Assembly: GCA_964020155.1 (NCBI GenBank)
Contig: OZ026559.1
Span: 2,915,455-2,979,454 of the forward strand
DNA length: 64,000 nucleotides
Reading direction: 5' to 3'
DNA from: Chondrilla cf. caribensis
Lineage: Eukaryota > Porifera > Demospongiae > Chondrillida > Chondrillidae
Shown here one piece after another: positions 34,601 to 46,900 of this stretch. The notes under the pieces are model-generated. The model saw only the letters and a list, made by a program, of their open reading frames with translations, ran no database searches and was not told where the DNA came from. The translations under genes were made by a program, and so were the position numbers. The first letter of the stretch is position 1. Every line of letters starts with the position of its first letter.

Positions 34601-35036
34601 AGGGTTATAGAGGTGGAACGTGGAACCTTCTCCCCTATCGTACTCTCAACCTGCGGAGGATGCAGTCCAACAACTTCTGTAGTTCTGAAATGGTTGGCTG
34701 ATATGATCTCATCTAAGCATGGTAAACCCTACAATCAGACAATCCAATTCATTCGATGCAAGATTTCCTTTTCCTTGATTGATTCTGCTATCCTATGCCT
34801 AAGAGGAGCAAGATCTGCCTGCCACCGACCAGAAATAAATTTCAATGACAACCCAATTGATGTGATTGTCAATGAGGCTCACATCACCCAATGACATACT
34901 TCACTTTTATCTATGATTTTTTTTTTTATTTATTTATTCATTTATTCTTCTATTCACTTTCCCATTATTATTTATATGTATCATTATTGTAATTATTATT
35001 ATTATTATATTTATTTTATTTATTATTTAAATGCAA
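31612..35036 (+). mobile_element. Non-LTR retrotransposon inserted in the satellite
   Basis: About 3.4 kb of non-satellite DNA interrupts the array. It has one long coding region (31727-34894) and a 3' tail of T-rich and TTA/TTTA repeats (34918-35030). Satellite resumes at about 35037. No LTRs are visible, and a target duplication could not be identified. Confidence 0.8.
31727..34894 (+). pseudogene. Reverse transcriptase ORF with one amber stop
   Basis: The frame from ATG 31727 is open except for TAG at 33068-33070, after which the same frame runs to the stop at 34892-34894, giving about 1,055 residues. The N-terminus is Cys-rich (CCPCMGSTGRCLRCKCV then GRKCRDCRPSRC), a likely zinc-binding module. 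The RT domain has LPKSSGVRPIGVGEVLRRI, LMVDANNAFNSLNRE, GTTQGDPLAM and YADDASAGD (catalytic YADD at 33356-33367). The C-terminus has DARLDLKAQNFW followed by AYFDVRIFN, which could be a PD-(D/E)xK restriction-like endonuclease core. A Cys-rich SHCSCGNPFSIAHAFSC segment precedes it. Such RT proteins are multicopy in cnidarians and sponges. The single stop suggests a recently active copy. Confidence 0.82.
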
Positions 35037-36470
35037 TAATATTAAACATCTGCAAATAAACCCTGGGTGACAGACCATGTATATGGACATTGAATTTATC
35101 TCAAAGTTTAGATTAATTTACCAGCTATGTGTGAAAAATATCAGCTTGACACACCCTCTCTGTCGTGAGATACGCAATAAGATAATAATATGAATTTCTA
35201 TTCCATATTCTCTCCTATACATTGAATAAATTAACTATGTCAGAATAAACCTATAGGTTTACACTCCACGTATATGGACATGCATGGGAAGTGTTTCCAA
35301 GTGTAGATCCCTTTACCAGCTGTGTGTAAAAAATATTAGCTTGACACACCCCCTCTGCCATGAGATATGCAATAAGAAAATTGAAATTTCTATTTCCTAT
35401 TCTCTCCCATACATTGAGTAAATAATAACTACGTCAGAATAAACCTAGGTTTACAGGCCATGTATATGGAGATGAAATTTGTTTCAAAGTTTAGAACAAT
35501 TTACCAGCTATATGTAGAAAAAATATCAGCTTGACAGACCCCCTCTGCCATGAGATACGCAATAAGACAATTTGCATTTTTTTATTTCCTATTCTCTCCC
35601 ATACATTGATAATAATAGCCACCTTCAAATAAACCCTGGGTGACAGACCATATATATGGACATGGGAAGTGTCTCAAAGTTTAGATCCCTTTACCAGCTA
35701 TGTGTAGAAAAAAATACCAGCTTGACACGCCCCCTCTGTCATGAGATACGCAATAAGATAATTAGCGTATTTATTTCTATTCTCTCCCATACATTGAGTA
35801 AATGATAACTACATCAGAATAAACCTAGGTTTACAGGCCACATATATGGAGATGGTATTTGTTTCAAAGTTTAGATCAATTTACTAGCTATTGGTGGAAA
35901 AAATATCAGCTTGACATGCCCCCTCTGCCATGAGATACGCAATAAGATAATTAAAATTTCTATTTCCTATTCTCTCCCATACATTGATTAAATTAACTAT
36001 GTCAGAATAAACCTAGGTTTACAGACCACGTATATTGAGTTGGGATTTGTTTCAAAGTGTAGATCAATTACCAGCTATGCAATAAGACAATCGGCATTTT
36101 TATTCCTATTCTCTCCCATATATTGAATATAATAACCACCTCAGAATGAACCTAGGTTGACAGGCCACATATTATGGAGATGAGAAGTGTTTTAAAGTTC
36201 AGATCAATTTACCAGCTAGGCATAGAAATTTTATAGCTTGACATGCCCCCTCTCTCATGTGTTATGCAAATCTTTATTTCTATTCTCTCACATATATTAT
36301 ACGTACATTGATATTATTAATCACCTCAAAATAAACCCAATTAACCCAGCTAGGGTCACAGACCACGTATAGGAAGATGGTAAGTGTTTCGACGCTTAGA
36401 TCAATCTACCAGCTTGGCATGAAGAATATCAGCTTGACACCCGGCCCCTTTACCATGACCTATGCAAGAA
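35037..36470. repeat. Satellite array, right part
   Basis: Seven to eight further monomers of the same 188-bp satellite, with A and B variants. They become more diverged toward 36.1-36.47 kb, where the array fades out. Confidence 0.88.
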
Positions 36471-38330
36471 GGTACTTATGTAGCATTTTTATCCTTATTC
36501 TCTAATTAACAAGTTCTACAACACTTCCATGGAATCAAATGTATGTACGTATAAAAGTATACAACTGTACTTCATTATGTACCTACGTACATACGTACTC
36601 TACATTTCAATGGAGGTTTTATCAATGTGGTGACCATCCGGCTTTTCATCGAAGTCAGAGCATGTGCATGTACATGCGTCTCAGGGAATGAAGTATATTT
36701 GCACTCCATAATATATCATTCTCTGCATGTTTATTATAATGCTATTATGAAAAAATGAAATATAAATTATTATAATATTATAATTAATTTTATGTAGTGT
36801 ATACGTTAGTAGCACATACAAACATAAAATTATTATGCATACCAGTCCTTATAATTGAAATACAGTATTATTTCACATTGTGTCACATGCAAAATTGTAC
36901 CATAATATATATAGCAATTTATCTGAATCATAATAATAATAAAAACATATCAGTCAATATAATGGTAAATGGTAGAGTTTGAGAAATTCTCCTGCTTGTG
37001 ACTAACAAGGATGTGGTCTTCACGTTTGTGAATGTGTTCACAAACTAAAAACAGCAAAATTACTGATCCAAATGTAATTAGATACAATAAATGTAGCACA
37101 GTGGTTATATTTCACTGCTCATCCTGTGTATCAGTTCTCAGCAATTTGCTGAATCCACCAGAAGTAATCTGAGTGGAGTTCCAAGATAGAAATAAGTATG
37201 ATATTCTGAATCTGCATCACACTTGACCATATAATATCATCATACAGAGATATATCAACACTTGAACATTCAGTTGAAAGCCATCTTTGTTCCTACAGTG
37301 TTATACACTTACAATTTCATGTCTGTGTCACTATGTGCTGTATTGTAGTACAGTTATAGGGATGACCCTATACCTTAATAGTGGGGCAGTTGGATGGAAG
37401 CCACATAGGTTACACACACCAGGTGCTGTCTGTTTCATGTAATGTGCACAAAATCAATTCGAGTATCAAGGCATGCAAATATCTAGTATTATACTAAAAC
37501 AACATGGCAACATGGTATTTGGGAGAGCTGCCTGATTGGACATTGCATAGTGATGAGCTACGGATACGTGTCCACCACTGGTCAATACCTTACATCCATC
37601 ATTGACACGACTTCGAATCAATAGCTGAGTGAAGTCAAGCATCTCAAATGACACTAAATACCCTGAGGCTATCTCATATTATTTCAAAATACTGTAGATA
37701 TTTACATTTAAAATCGGTATTTCTTATCCAGCTATATCAAACGATACAAGCAAACACAATGATGATTAGATTCGGAATTAATGCTCGTTTGACGATAAAT
37801 CAAGACGTACTCTCCACACTATCCGAAGTTACAGCGATCTGCCTGACCTGACCCTGACCATGACTATACCGCTAGTACCCATTGTTTGGGAATATTTCTT
37901 CAAGGTGATTTACATAAGCATGCTATGCATGAATGATCCTGGAGTTGAGTGCATATACTAGACATGTACAGCCAAATTGAATACCGACTAGCTATGGGAT
38001 AACAATTTCAATTGTCTTTTACAAGCAAGTAAATAGTCCTAGAATAATCACAAAGAACTTACTAAAAATGCTGGAGATTTTGTAATGTAACTTGTAGATA
38101 ATATTATCCACTCAATATTACCTCAAGTTAAAGTTATTGTACTGGATAACCATATCATACAATCATAAATGTTAAATGAATAAATTCTTGCAACAATATT
38201 ACAAGGGTGAACTCGGTACAAACATACAGAAACTATGATGACACAATTAGATTGCATTCATACAAGCCACCTTAGTGTAGTATATGAAGCGAGCTAAGAT
38301 GAAGCGTTCATCACTGCTTGAGTTGTCACA
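36471..38330. other. Gene-free stretch
   Basis: AT-rich DNA with short, non-conserved reading frames. No feature was recognised. Confidence 0.5.
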
Positions 38331-38735
38331 TATAAACCCAAACCCAAACTAAATGCTCTATCACACAATGCAACATGGACAGGCATACACATAAACGCAC
38401 ACACAAACACACACATACACACGTGCTTGCATGCATATAATACACAAAATACACACAAACACACATGCAAATGTACTGTAATTTGTAATCACATCTCATG
38501 TGGTAGGAAACCATGATAATTCCCCCCACACATGTATATGTACCTGCACACATATATACACAAAACACATGCACACAAATTTTGTTAGAAAGACACAATA
38601 ATACCTCAGTTTCAATAGCATATGAGTGTAGTCTGAGATGCTAACACCATTATGAAATTTGGTTAAAATGCTAGAATTAGTATACTATTGTAGTGAAGCC
38701 AGAATTGGTGTTAAGGCGGCTTCACAACAATCTAC

Positions 38736-38797
38736 CACTGCACACAAACACAAACACACACACACACACACGCACACACATACACACACATGCATGC

Positions 38798-38882
<85 letters not shown>
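38736..38882. repeat. (AC)n microsatellite, left of a zinc-finger fragment
   Basis: Mostly pure AC with a few interruptions. It ends abruptly at a CCTAGTCCTAGT sequence. Confidence 0.95.
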
Positions 38883-38888
<6 letters not shown>

Positions 38889-38960
38889 CCTAGTCCTAGT
38901 TCCGTAGCTACCGTTTCCGGTCACGCCGTCCCAAAATTGGGTACAAAACTGAGAGGGGAG

Positions 38961-39130
38961 TTAGTTCTGGTCCTGTGGACAGCAAACGTGAACCTTAAAG
39001 CCACCACGGCTCAGGAACCACCTGTCACAAGTTGTACAGTGCACCGCTCCTCTCTGCTGGCTAACAGGCTTCATCCTCTCCTGGATGCACTTGTGCCTCT
39101 TCTTGTCTCCTTCCCGACGAAAGGTCCTCT
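38961..39130 (-). pseudogene. C2H2-like zinc-finger fragment trapped between CA repeats
   Basis: The minus strand reads CQRTFRREGDKKRHKC, then ERMKPVSQQRGAVHC, TTCDRWFLSRGGFKVHVC and a stop after QDQN. The C-x-x-C and H/C spacing fits two zinc-finger-like units of a type I associate with retroelement proteins in sponges and cnidarians. The first Cys is supplied by the flanking GT repeat, so the upstream part is lost. Both sides are AC microsatellite. It is probably a dead fragment. Confidence 0.6.
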
Positions 39131-39133
39131 GAC

Positions 39134-39218
<85 letters not shown>
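39131..39218. repeat. (AC)n microsatellite, right of the zinc-finger fragment
   Basis: AC repeat followed to about 39,540 by CA-rich, locally duplicated sequence (the motif TACTTACAGACCAA appears twice). Confidence 0.93.
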
Positions 39219-39219
<1 letters not shown>

Positions 39220-39559
39220 ACTTACAGACCAACAGACACCCACACATGCCGCACACCCACATGATTGCACAATCATATAGTATATGCATACACACACACA
39301 CACATGTACTTACAGACCAATGCACAGACACACGCAAACGCCCGCACACCCACATGATTGCACATACAGTATATGCATACACATGTACTTAAACATACAC
39401 ACAAGCGCACACACATAATGTACACACACGCACTCACTCTTGCACAGATATATACCTACTGTGCACACAGTACATGGACTCTCACGCACAAAAACATACA
39501 CACCCATACACATGCACTCATGAACACATACACACACACATATAGACTGATCATGAGTC

Positions 39560-40832
39560 TTGTAAAATTACGTCCACATTGTATGATGAGAATTAGGTGT
39601 GCACTTTGTCCATAAGAACCCTCACGCCATACAGATGCTGGATAATAATTGAGGTTGTGAAGGTTCACATTATGGGTTGGTGACCTACAAGAAGACATGT
39701 TAATTTCCCACTGATTAAATTTTCTCTTGTGAGAGGACAGGTGATTCCTACATGTGGTAATGTACAAATGTCATGTGTGGTGGTCCCGAAGTGACACTGG
39801 GGATTGATTAAGGCAACACATGAAATCTTAAACTACTGAAGCAGCAACTGATCAGAAGATTCATTTCTAGATCCCTGCACATCATTTCAACCTTAACGAT
39901 GATGGATGTGGTATGATAATTTTAATGTAGTTGTTTAGCTATTACATACGTACTATGTGCATGGGGTCTTAAAAATATCCTATCTAAAAAGGACACTATG
40001 CTGAGGGGGAAATTGTGAACAATGACATGTAATCATAATGATCTTGTCAGTCACCACCAGTTTAGCAGGTAATCCAGAGGAATGTACAGGGAGAAATGAG
40101 TATTGGTGTTACTTAACCCTGGAGAGACATGTAGTTGTGCAGAGCAGTTATGAAACTAGTTACCGCGAGTTCTGTATTGCCACTAGAGGGGTGTCCATTT
40201 ACTTGAGGTCTACCATTCTCTTCAAGGCCACCATGTTTCTAATATATCCTTTGGCTATACCATTAGATGTATACTTTGCTAGTTATCTTTGCATCGCTTG
40301 TGTTATTGGCTGTGCACTCACTGAAGTATCTCAAAATCTAGTCCGTCTATTATAGGCAAGCCAAACATTATTACATTTTGGGAATCAACCTCACAATAAT
40401 TCATCGATCAGTGCATGCTTTGTACTTTCACTACTCTATCGATCAAAGTCTGCTAATTAAGATATGCTTCATTGGCTGCAATGACATGTACTACAAACTC
40501 CCTCCCTGCTTTGATCAGCTGAAACCTAAGTGTATGTCTACAATGTGCATTCTAATTCTCACTTACAGTATACTCAATTTTGGATCAATTGTTACTGCAC
40601 AAGGCTGTTTCATGCTATCTTTAACTTCCACAACCACGATGATGTAATTTATGAATACACTAAAGATGACAATGAATTCAATTACAACACTGTCTATATA
40701 TCATATTTTTTTCTTTTGTGATTCATATTAGCATGCATTCCAATGTTCTGGACGCTTATAGATTGGACTTGGTCTTCTCAGTTCTGCTTTTCTTCTGAAT
40801 TTTAAATTACAAGAGTTACTATTGGCTATCTG
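39560..40832. other. Upstream region of the large extracellular gene
   Basis: No convincing gene. A 105-residue open frame at 40038-40355 has no recognised motif. The stretch should hold the promoter and 5' UTR of the gene starting at 40833. Confidence 0.4.
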
Positions 40833-40953
40833 ATGGCCAGTATGGATTGGAAATGGATTCCTCTGATAATTGTGTTTATTCTGGTGGTTGATGAAGGACA
40901 ATCTCTCACTGCAGGAAGTACAGGGTATGTAGTGTGTATAACCCTATATAACG
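40833..40953 (+). CDS. Signal-peptide exon
   Basis: ATG 40833 begins [20 protein letters not shown], a charged start and a hydrophobic core, followed by EGQS as a likely cleavage region. The donor GTTAGT at 40954 gives phase 1, matching the EGF exons. An alternative donor GTATGT at 40925 would give phase 2 and does not fit. The following intron is 3.6 kb. Confidence 0.6.
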
Positions 40954-43900
40954 GTTAGTATACGTACAACAAATCAATGGAGCAGTCCAACTAAAGTTTT
41001 GTCTTTGAATGGATGTTTACTACAGAAGGCATTGTGTCAATAATAATCTCATTTGGTCTTTAATGTTCAATTGACAATTAGACAATGAGCACATGTTGAA
41101 ATTACAGAACAAATTATAATCGATATCAATTGCATTTTAAATTAGATTTCTATATTCTATTGGGGATTTGTTATTGTGACTGTACATGTTGTAGTAACAA
41201 ATTCCACTTGTCTATACGTACATCCAGCTGGAAGACAGACTGTATTTTCTCACAAAAATAAGGTCCAAATCTTAACTGATCTGGTATTCAATGAGTCATC
41301 TATAGCCCTGTAAACTGATTGGTGTCTCCACCTTATTTATGATCTCCTATCCTTTGTTTAAGGCCCTGCATCTTGCTTTCACACAATTAAATTATACACC
41401 TATGTAATACAGTATTATAGATTATTAATATTTTATTAATATTTTTATCAATACCTTAAAGCTACAAATTTCAGCAGGCACTAACTTTAGTGGTTTTTGT
41501 TCACCAACATTAGCAGGTATAAATTTTAGTGATGAGTACTCGTCTTTCAGTGCCAATGGGATTATTTCAACAGCTTCAGAATTACCTTTGTGATGCTTCA
41601 CATTGGAAGTTATAGAAATACCCACCAATCACTGTGATAAAAATTACAAAGAAAGTGAAAGGGGTTAGTAGGGGAACACTTCGAACAAGTGAATTGGGTT
41701 AAAAACTTGTGGGACTACTGTCCCTGCACTCAAACTACTGGGCATCTTGTTTAGGCTCGTAAGAACCTTCCCTGAAGATCTAACACTCGACTTCTGAAGT
41801 CGTTGCACTCTTGTTCTAGCCCAATTTCTAATTCTCAGCATGTTGAGATCAGACACCTTTTAAGGTGGTACCTAAAATAAGCAGGTACATTGTTTGGAGT
41901 GTATATTTTTAGTAGGTATAAATTTGCTAAAGTTAGTACCCACTAGATTTGTAGCCAGCACATGAATTAATTAGCATGTTAATCAGTAGGTGCCTCATAC
42001 CTACATATAATTAGGGTAACCATCAAATGAGAAAGAAATTGTATCTTCAAAAACGAGCGATCTTGCAGTTCTTTCTTAGAACAATAAAACGTCAAAAGCT
42101 TGTCTAGACTATATAAACGATAGTCTGTGGCCATTCATAACACATAATTGCCCTCAAAGTGCTAAATGAAAACTAGTCTAGCTAGCTAGACCGTCCCTAA
42201 GAGGCGCCGAGTGGTGGAAAATGGAAGGGACGGTCTAGCACAATTAGCGATAGAGTTAGCTGGTTCGAGTGATTTTCGATGAGTGTTTTTGACGACTGTG
42301 TACGTACCTTGCAGAGAAGCTAAAGTTTAGCACTGATGAAACCACGATTGAAAACTCAAGTACATTCCCACCCATTCTAGATGTAACAAGTGACATCATA
42401 TGATTAACACGTTACCGGTTAACGGATTAATTGTAGTCTAGCTAGCTAGACCATCCCTAAGAGGCACCGAGGGGCAGAAAAGGGAAGGGACGGTCTAGCC
42501 CAAGTAGCGATCAGTTCACACCTAAGCTTGTGACCATCAACCAATGAAATGCTACTGCCAAGAATCTTGGCAATGATATTCATTGATTCAGTTCAGTTAA
42601 TAATGTTTAGTGTTACAGAGGATGATACTATGTACTCGTCATCGGTAGCTGGGAATATTCACCCATCTGACAGTCAGATGAATGCGATTACTAGTATTTT
42701 TCAAGGACATGATACGATCGTATGTCTCTCAACTGGTCATGGCAAGTCGCCAATCAAGAATTGGAAATGAAGGAATGGGAGCCAACGTATTCAGTCCTAG
42801 TTGTATCATCGCTTTTATTTCTGATAAACGAACAGGTGAAATACTTTTTCGAACGTAGTTTGTCTGCTGTGTATTCACAGAGTGGTTAGAGACGTCGATG
42901 TTCACGATGAACGATACAAATTGAGAGTACCTATATTATTCTGACGAAGAATCGTTGCATAATTGACAAAACAACACTAGATCTATTCTTTCCTTGCTTC
43001 CCTATGTCCTCCCACAGATAATATAATCTGAGTTAGAGCATAGACTATGGTTAGAGCATCTATGGTCCTCCTAACACGTATGGAGTGTATGATGAGCCGT
43101 AGAAACTCTATACGTGGTATTTTTGTTTATTGGCAGGTGTGAACTAATCGCTACTTGGGCTAGACCGTCCCTTCCTTTTTCCGCCCCTTGGTGCCTCTTA
43201 GGGACGGTATAGCTAGCTAGACTAAATGAAAACCTATATACTTTGCCATTCGCGAAAATAAAAATGCGAACAGTCCTAAATCGAGCGATTTGCGAAAATT
43301 TAGGACACTACGGTAGGGACATATTTTCAAGTATGTAGCTGTAACTGTATGTTTTTCCATGCATATACAGCACAAAATATCAGGACATCAATTGCACTTA
43401 CTTAAATGATTATTACTACACGCAAATTTAGTCCCTCTACAGATTCTTGATTGAATTATTTTTGCACTTTCTGCGTCTTTAGAGTCTGTTCAAGAACAGT
43501 GTACTATACTGGCTATTACACTTATGCGACATATAGACAAGATTCCCGCAGAACCTGCACTAAAAAGTGGTGGAGAAGAAGATGTTCTACAAAGTGAGGA
43601 ACATACGTACATGTATTAAATACTTAAAACATTCAAAATGATAATGTAGTGATAACAACTTTTGCTGGTGAATGTGATAATGCCCGAATTGTACTAAGTT
43701 AACTGCATGATTTAGAACAGAAAAGATTGCATGCTGGTGTATGGTCTCATGTATAGATAAGCCATGATAGTGAAGTATGTATACTGGTAACATCTGCAAG
43801 TTTTGAATATTCTACAGCTATTGGAAGACTACAATATACAACAGGGGAAGCAGGGTAGAATCAAGAAAGGACCTATTCTGCTGTGCAAATTACAAACTCA

Positions 43901-46900
43901 GTGGCAGTTTCTGTGTGGGTAGGTATTGTATCTGATATTCCATTATTGTTTGCAACATTTGGCTACAGTGCTCTTAATTCAATGAGTTACCATAATTACA
44001 TGATCAATCAATTCTTTCTATCATGATAATGGTGGTAAGAAGCGTGAATGGGAGGAACTCATACAATGGTATCAACATGCCCACAATGTTGATTTCAGCT
44101 AGTTCTAATACCAATGTGAGCTAACAAAAATGGATAATAGGGGCAATTAAATCAACTTCATGGAATTCACGGAAATGTTAAAATATTTTTACCAATCCCC
44201 ACAGCCTTTATTTAGAACTGCTACAACATAATGTTATTATGTACTTAAACAATCAATACCATGACATTTTGAAAATTTATCAAAATTGAATAATAAATCA
44301 CTCTCTATTCTTCTGTTCATAAGCATTTCAAATATCTTCATACAAATAAAATACCATGCCTGTTACAGTAGTATAACATAATTAATATAAAAAAGATTTT
44401 ATTCACTGATAAGTTAATTATTCACTTTAATCATAATCACTGTCATGGATAGCATTATAATGAATTTCATTCCGAAATATTACATTTTTCCACCTTGTTA
44501 TTTTACCAGATATCAATGAATGCTCCACTAACAATGGTGGTTGTGCTCAAACATGTCACAATACACCTGGTAGCTACTATTGTTCTTGCCGTAGTGGATA
44601 CCGTCAAAGAGGACAACTGTGTGATGGTTAGTGGAGATAATGTATGATACATGCATGGTACATGACAAAGTTCTGTGGAGAATACGCAGTGCATTCTGAA
44701 TATTTTGTATTGAAAATATCGTACATTGGCAACTCATGTTCAATGAACTCAGAGACAAATAATATCAAGAAAAAGCAGTACATCATGGAAACTATACAGT
44801 ACAATAGTAATTATTATTTAAAATACTTAAATAAGAAGTATAATATCTAAAATTGTTTACTTCTCTTCTTCCAACACTCTTTATCCATCACATTTCTTAC
44901 GTTTTTATCAGCATTTATCTTAGGCTCCCTGCGATTAGTAGAAAATTGCTGAGAACAGACCTCACAGATAGCATCTACTTCAAGTTTATTCAGAGGCTTT
45001 TTCACCAACTACTTTGACATTGGACAAGATTTTACACTTCATTAATTGCAGATGTTTACAAAGCATAAAGCTTTCCACACGTACAACGTATGCACACGGA
45101 CCATTATTATACAGAATGATGACAGTTCGGAGTAACTGTCCTCATAGATGTGCCTAGACAAATTGCCACGAACAGCATATGAAATCATCTAGTTTTCCAA
45201 GATTTTGAATGAATGCAACTACATTAAAACCAGTGTATCACCATTGTTTTCATAAACTCCCTCAACATATTTCACTCTAGACATCAATGAATGCTCCACT
45301 AACAATGGTGGTTGTGCTCACACATGTCAGAATACACTTGGAGGTTACCATTGTTCTTGTCGTAGTGGATACCAAAAAAGTGGCAAATTTTGTGAAGGTT
45401 AGTGGTAAATGGGCTGCATACATATATAATAATATAATGCAAGGTAAAAAGCGTGAAGGGGTAGAACTCCTACAATGGCATCAACATGGCCACAGTGTTA
45501 ATTTCAGCTAGTTCCAATACCAATGTTAACTAAAAAAATGGATAATAAGGGCAATTAAATCGACTTCATGGAATTCATAGAAATGATATAATATTCTCAC
45601 AAATCGTTGCAGCCTTTATTTAGAACTGCTACAACATAATGTTATTATGCATGTACTCAAACAATCAATACCATGACATTTTGAAATGTATCAAAACCGA
45701 ATAATAAATTACTCTCTATACTTCTGTTCATTAACATTTCAAATAATATTATCTTGATACAAATAAAATACCATGCCTGTTACAGTAGTATAACAAAATT
45801 AACATAAAGCAAGATTTTATTTATTATTATTTTAATTATTTACTTTAATCATAATCACTGTCATGGATAGTATTATAATGAATTTAATTCTGAAATATTA
45901 CATTTTTTCCACCTTGTTATTTTACCAGATATCAATGAATGCTCCACTAGCAATGGTGGTTGTGCTCAAACATGTCAGAATACACCTGGCAGCTACTATT
46001 GTTCTTGTCGTAGTGGATACCGTCGAAGAGGAAAACTGTGTGATGGTTAGTGGAGATAATGTATGATACATGTACAGTACATGACAAAGTTCTGTGGATA
46101 ATACACAATACACTCTGAATATTTTGTATTGAAAATATCGTACATTGGCAACTCATGTTCAATGAACTCAAACAAAAATAATATCAAAAAGCAGTACATC
46201 ACAGAAAATATACAGTACAATAGTAATTAATAGTTAAAATACTTAAATAAGGAGTAAAATATCTAAAATTGTTTACTTCTCTTCTTCCAACACTCTTTAT
46301 CCATCACATTTCTTACGTTTTTATCAGCATTTATCTTAGGCTCCCTGCGATTAGTAGAAAATTGCTGAGAACAGACCTCACAGATACAGTAGCATCTACT
46401 TCAAGTTTATTCAGAGCCTTATTTCTCACCAACTACTCTGACATTGAACATGATTTAACACTTCATTAATTGCAGATGTTTACAAAGCATAAAGCTTTCC
46501 ACATGTACAACGTATGCACACGGACCATTATTATACAGAATGATGACAGTTCGGAGCAACTGTCCTCACAGATGTGCCTAGACAAATTACCATGAACAGC
46601 ATATGAAATCATCTAGTTTTCCAAGATTTTGAATGAATGCAACTACACTCAAACCAGTGTATCACCATTGTTTTCATAAAACTCCCTCAACTTATTTCAC
46701 TCTAGACATCAATGAATGCTCCACTAACAATGGTGGTTGTGCTCACACATGTCAGAATACACTTGGAGGTTACCATTGTTCTTGTCGTAGTGGATACCAA
46801 ATAAGTGGCAAATTGTGTGAAGGTTAGTGGTAAATAGGCTGCATACATTTATGATAATATAATGTAAGGTAATAAGCATGAATGGGAGGAACTCCTACAA

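Larger units (their letters stand above)
44041..45449 (+). repeat. EGF-pair duplication unit 1
   Basis: First of three tandem units of about 1.41-1.42 kb that start at AGC(G/A)TGAA-GG-AGAACTC-like sequence (44041, 45450, 46874). Exons and introns are both similar. It contains exons A1 (44510-44626) and B1 (45281-45397). Confidence 0.88.
45450..46873 (+). repeat. EGF-pair duplication unit 2
   Basis: Second tandem unit with exons A2 (45929-46045) and B2 (46706-46822). The intron sequence closely follows unit 1. Confidence 0.88.

Noticed and set aside
29862..36470. Regularly spaced repeats that could suggest a CRISPR-like array
   Set aside because: The period is about 188 bp with no unique spacers and no short palindromic repeat. 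It is a tandem satellite.
40038..40355. 105-residue open frame upstream of the large gene
   Set aside because: It shows no domain, no conserved motif and no supporting splice structure.
41430..41880. A repeat sharing a CTAGCCCA-TTTCTA-type segment with about 51,250-51,370
   Set aside because: The similarity is short and partial, with no defined ends, so it is not called as an element.
43250..43320. A TTCGCGAAAAT-rich segment that resembles one end of another MITE
   Set aside because: Only one end was seen and no inverted partner or target duplication was found.
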